This document shows, one piece after another, positions 50,966 to 50,981 of a stretch of 50,981 nt of DNA. The stretch is taken from NCBI GenBank assembly GCA_900317855.1, contig ONIG01000011.1, positions 1 to 50,981 of the forward strand, written 5' to 3'. Within the stretch, counting starts at the first letter, position 1, and the number at the start of each line of letters is the position of its first letter. Source of the DNA: an uncultured Eubacteriales bacterium. GTDB taxonomy: Bacteria; Bacillota; Clostridia; Oscillospirales; Oscillospiraceae. The notes beneath the pieces are model-generated. The model was given only the letters and a program-made list of their open reading frames with translations. It was not told the origin of the DNA and did no database searches. The position numbers and the translations under genes are program-made.

Positions 50966-50981
50966 ATGCCAAGAAAATATG
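50966..50981 (+). CDS. Start of an ORF, possibly a transposase (partial)
   Basis: Only MPRKY is visible before the window ends. Many transposase OrfA and IS200-like proteins begin MPRK, and the codons (AGA, AAA, TAT) are AT-rich, unlike the surrounding genes. Together with the hairpin directly upstream this suggests the left edge of a mobile element. Five codons cannot prove a family. Confidence 0.35.

Overview
The window is GC-rich bacterial chromosome with few long gaps. The most likely source is a gut-type Clostridia (Bacillota), perhaps Oscillospiraceae. This rests on gene order: hfq next to miaA, a yggS-sepF-divIVA-ileS-lspA-rluD block, miaB-mutS, and rpsO-pnp-M16 peptidase. It also rests on SLH-anchored surface enzymes, a clostridial-type variant ThyA and Gram-positive style Shine-Dalgarno sites. 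The taxon is an inference; no species-level marker beyond rRNA ends is present.

Layout. (1) 1-350: 3' end of a 23S rRNA, tRNA-Lys(CTT) and a 5S rRNA whose 3' end looks cut off. (2) 464-2220: one small membrane protein, then a zone of gene fragments: a GDPD C-terminus, an FMN-reductase N-terminus, and two copies of an SDR-like 3' end with its terminator. (3) 2500-13956: an accessory reductive cassette. It has two SDR dehydrogenases, two paralogous Fe-S/FMN/FAD old-yellow-enzyme reductases, an MFS carrier, a GntP carrier, a compact-cysteine flavoprotein and a divergent PucR-type regulator with a dyad operator candidate beside its promoter. The enzyme set resembles the oxidoreductive steps of bile-acid and steroid metabolism (BaiCD/BaiH/BaiA-like), without the dehydroxylation genes. 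(4) 14034-23977, minus strand: a NimA-like flavoprotein, rluD, lspA with a long Pro/Ala tail, ileS, divIVA, sepF, yggS, a HlyD-like adaptor, hfq and miaA. (5) 24086-31797: degV, mutL (minus), then miaB-mutS-CPBP protease (plus). (6) 31855-37174: folA/thyA, a secreted SLH 5'-nucleotidase, and psuG overlapping a 59-residue membrane protein. (7) 37246-40925, minus strand: serine acetyltransferase behind a cysteine-codon leader-peptide attenuator, preceded by a yfbR-ACT-UPF0210-DUF896 operon. (8) 41097-47051: typA, rpsO, pnp and an M16 peptidase. (9) 47246-50732, minus strand: a hom-lysC-asd operon. (10) 50921-50981: the edge of an AT-richer element, with a hairpin burying the ribosome-binding site of a truncated ORF.

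The strongest new-looking signal is the cysE leader (38189-38447). It has a consensus promoter, a 30-codon leader peptide with seven cysteines including three consecutive TGT codons, a 9-bp antiterminator pairing and an intrinsic terminator, arranged as in trp-type attenuation but for cysteine. The second is the reductase/transporter cassette at 2500-13126, whose substrate is unknown and may be a steroid, bile acid or other enone carboxylate. Most remaining genes are ordinary housekeeping genes.
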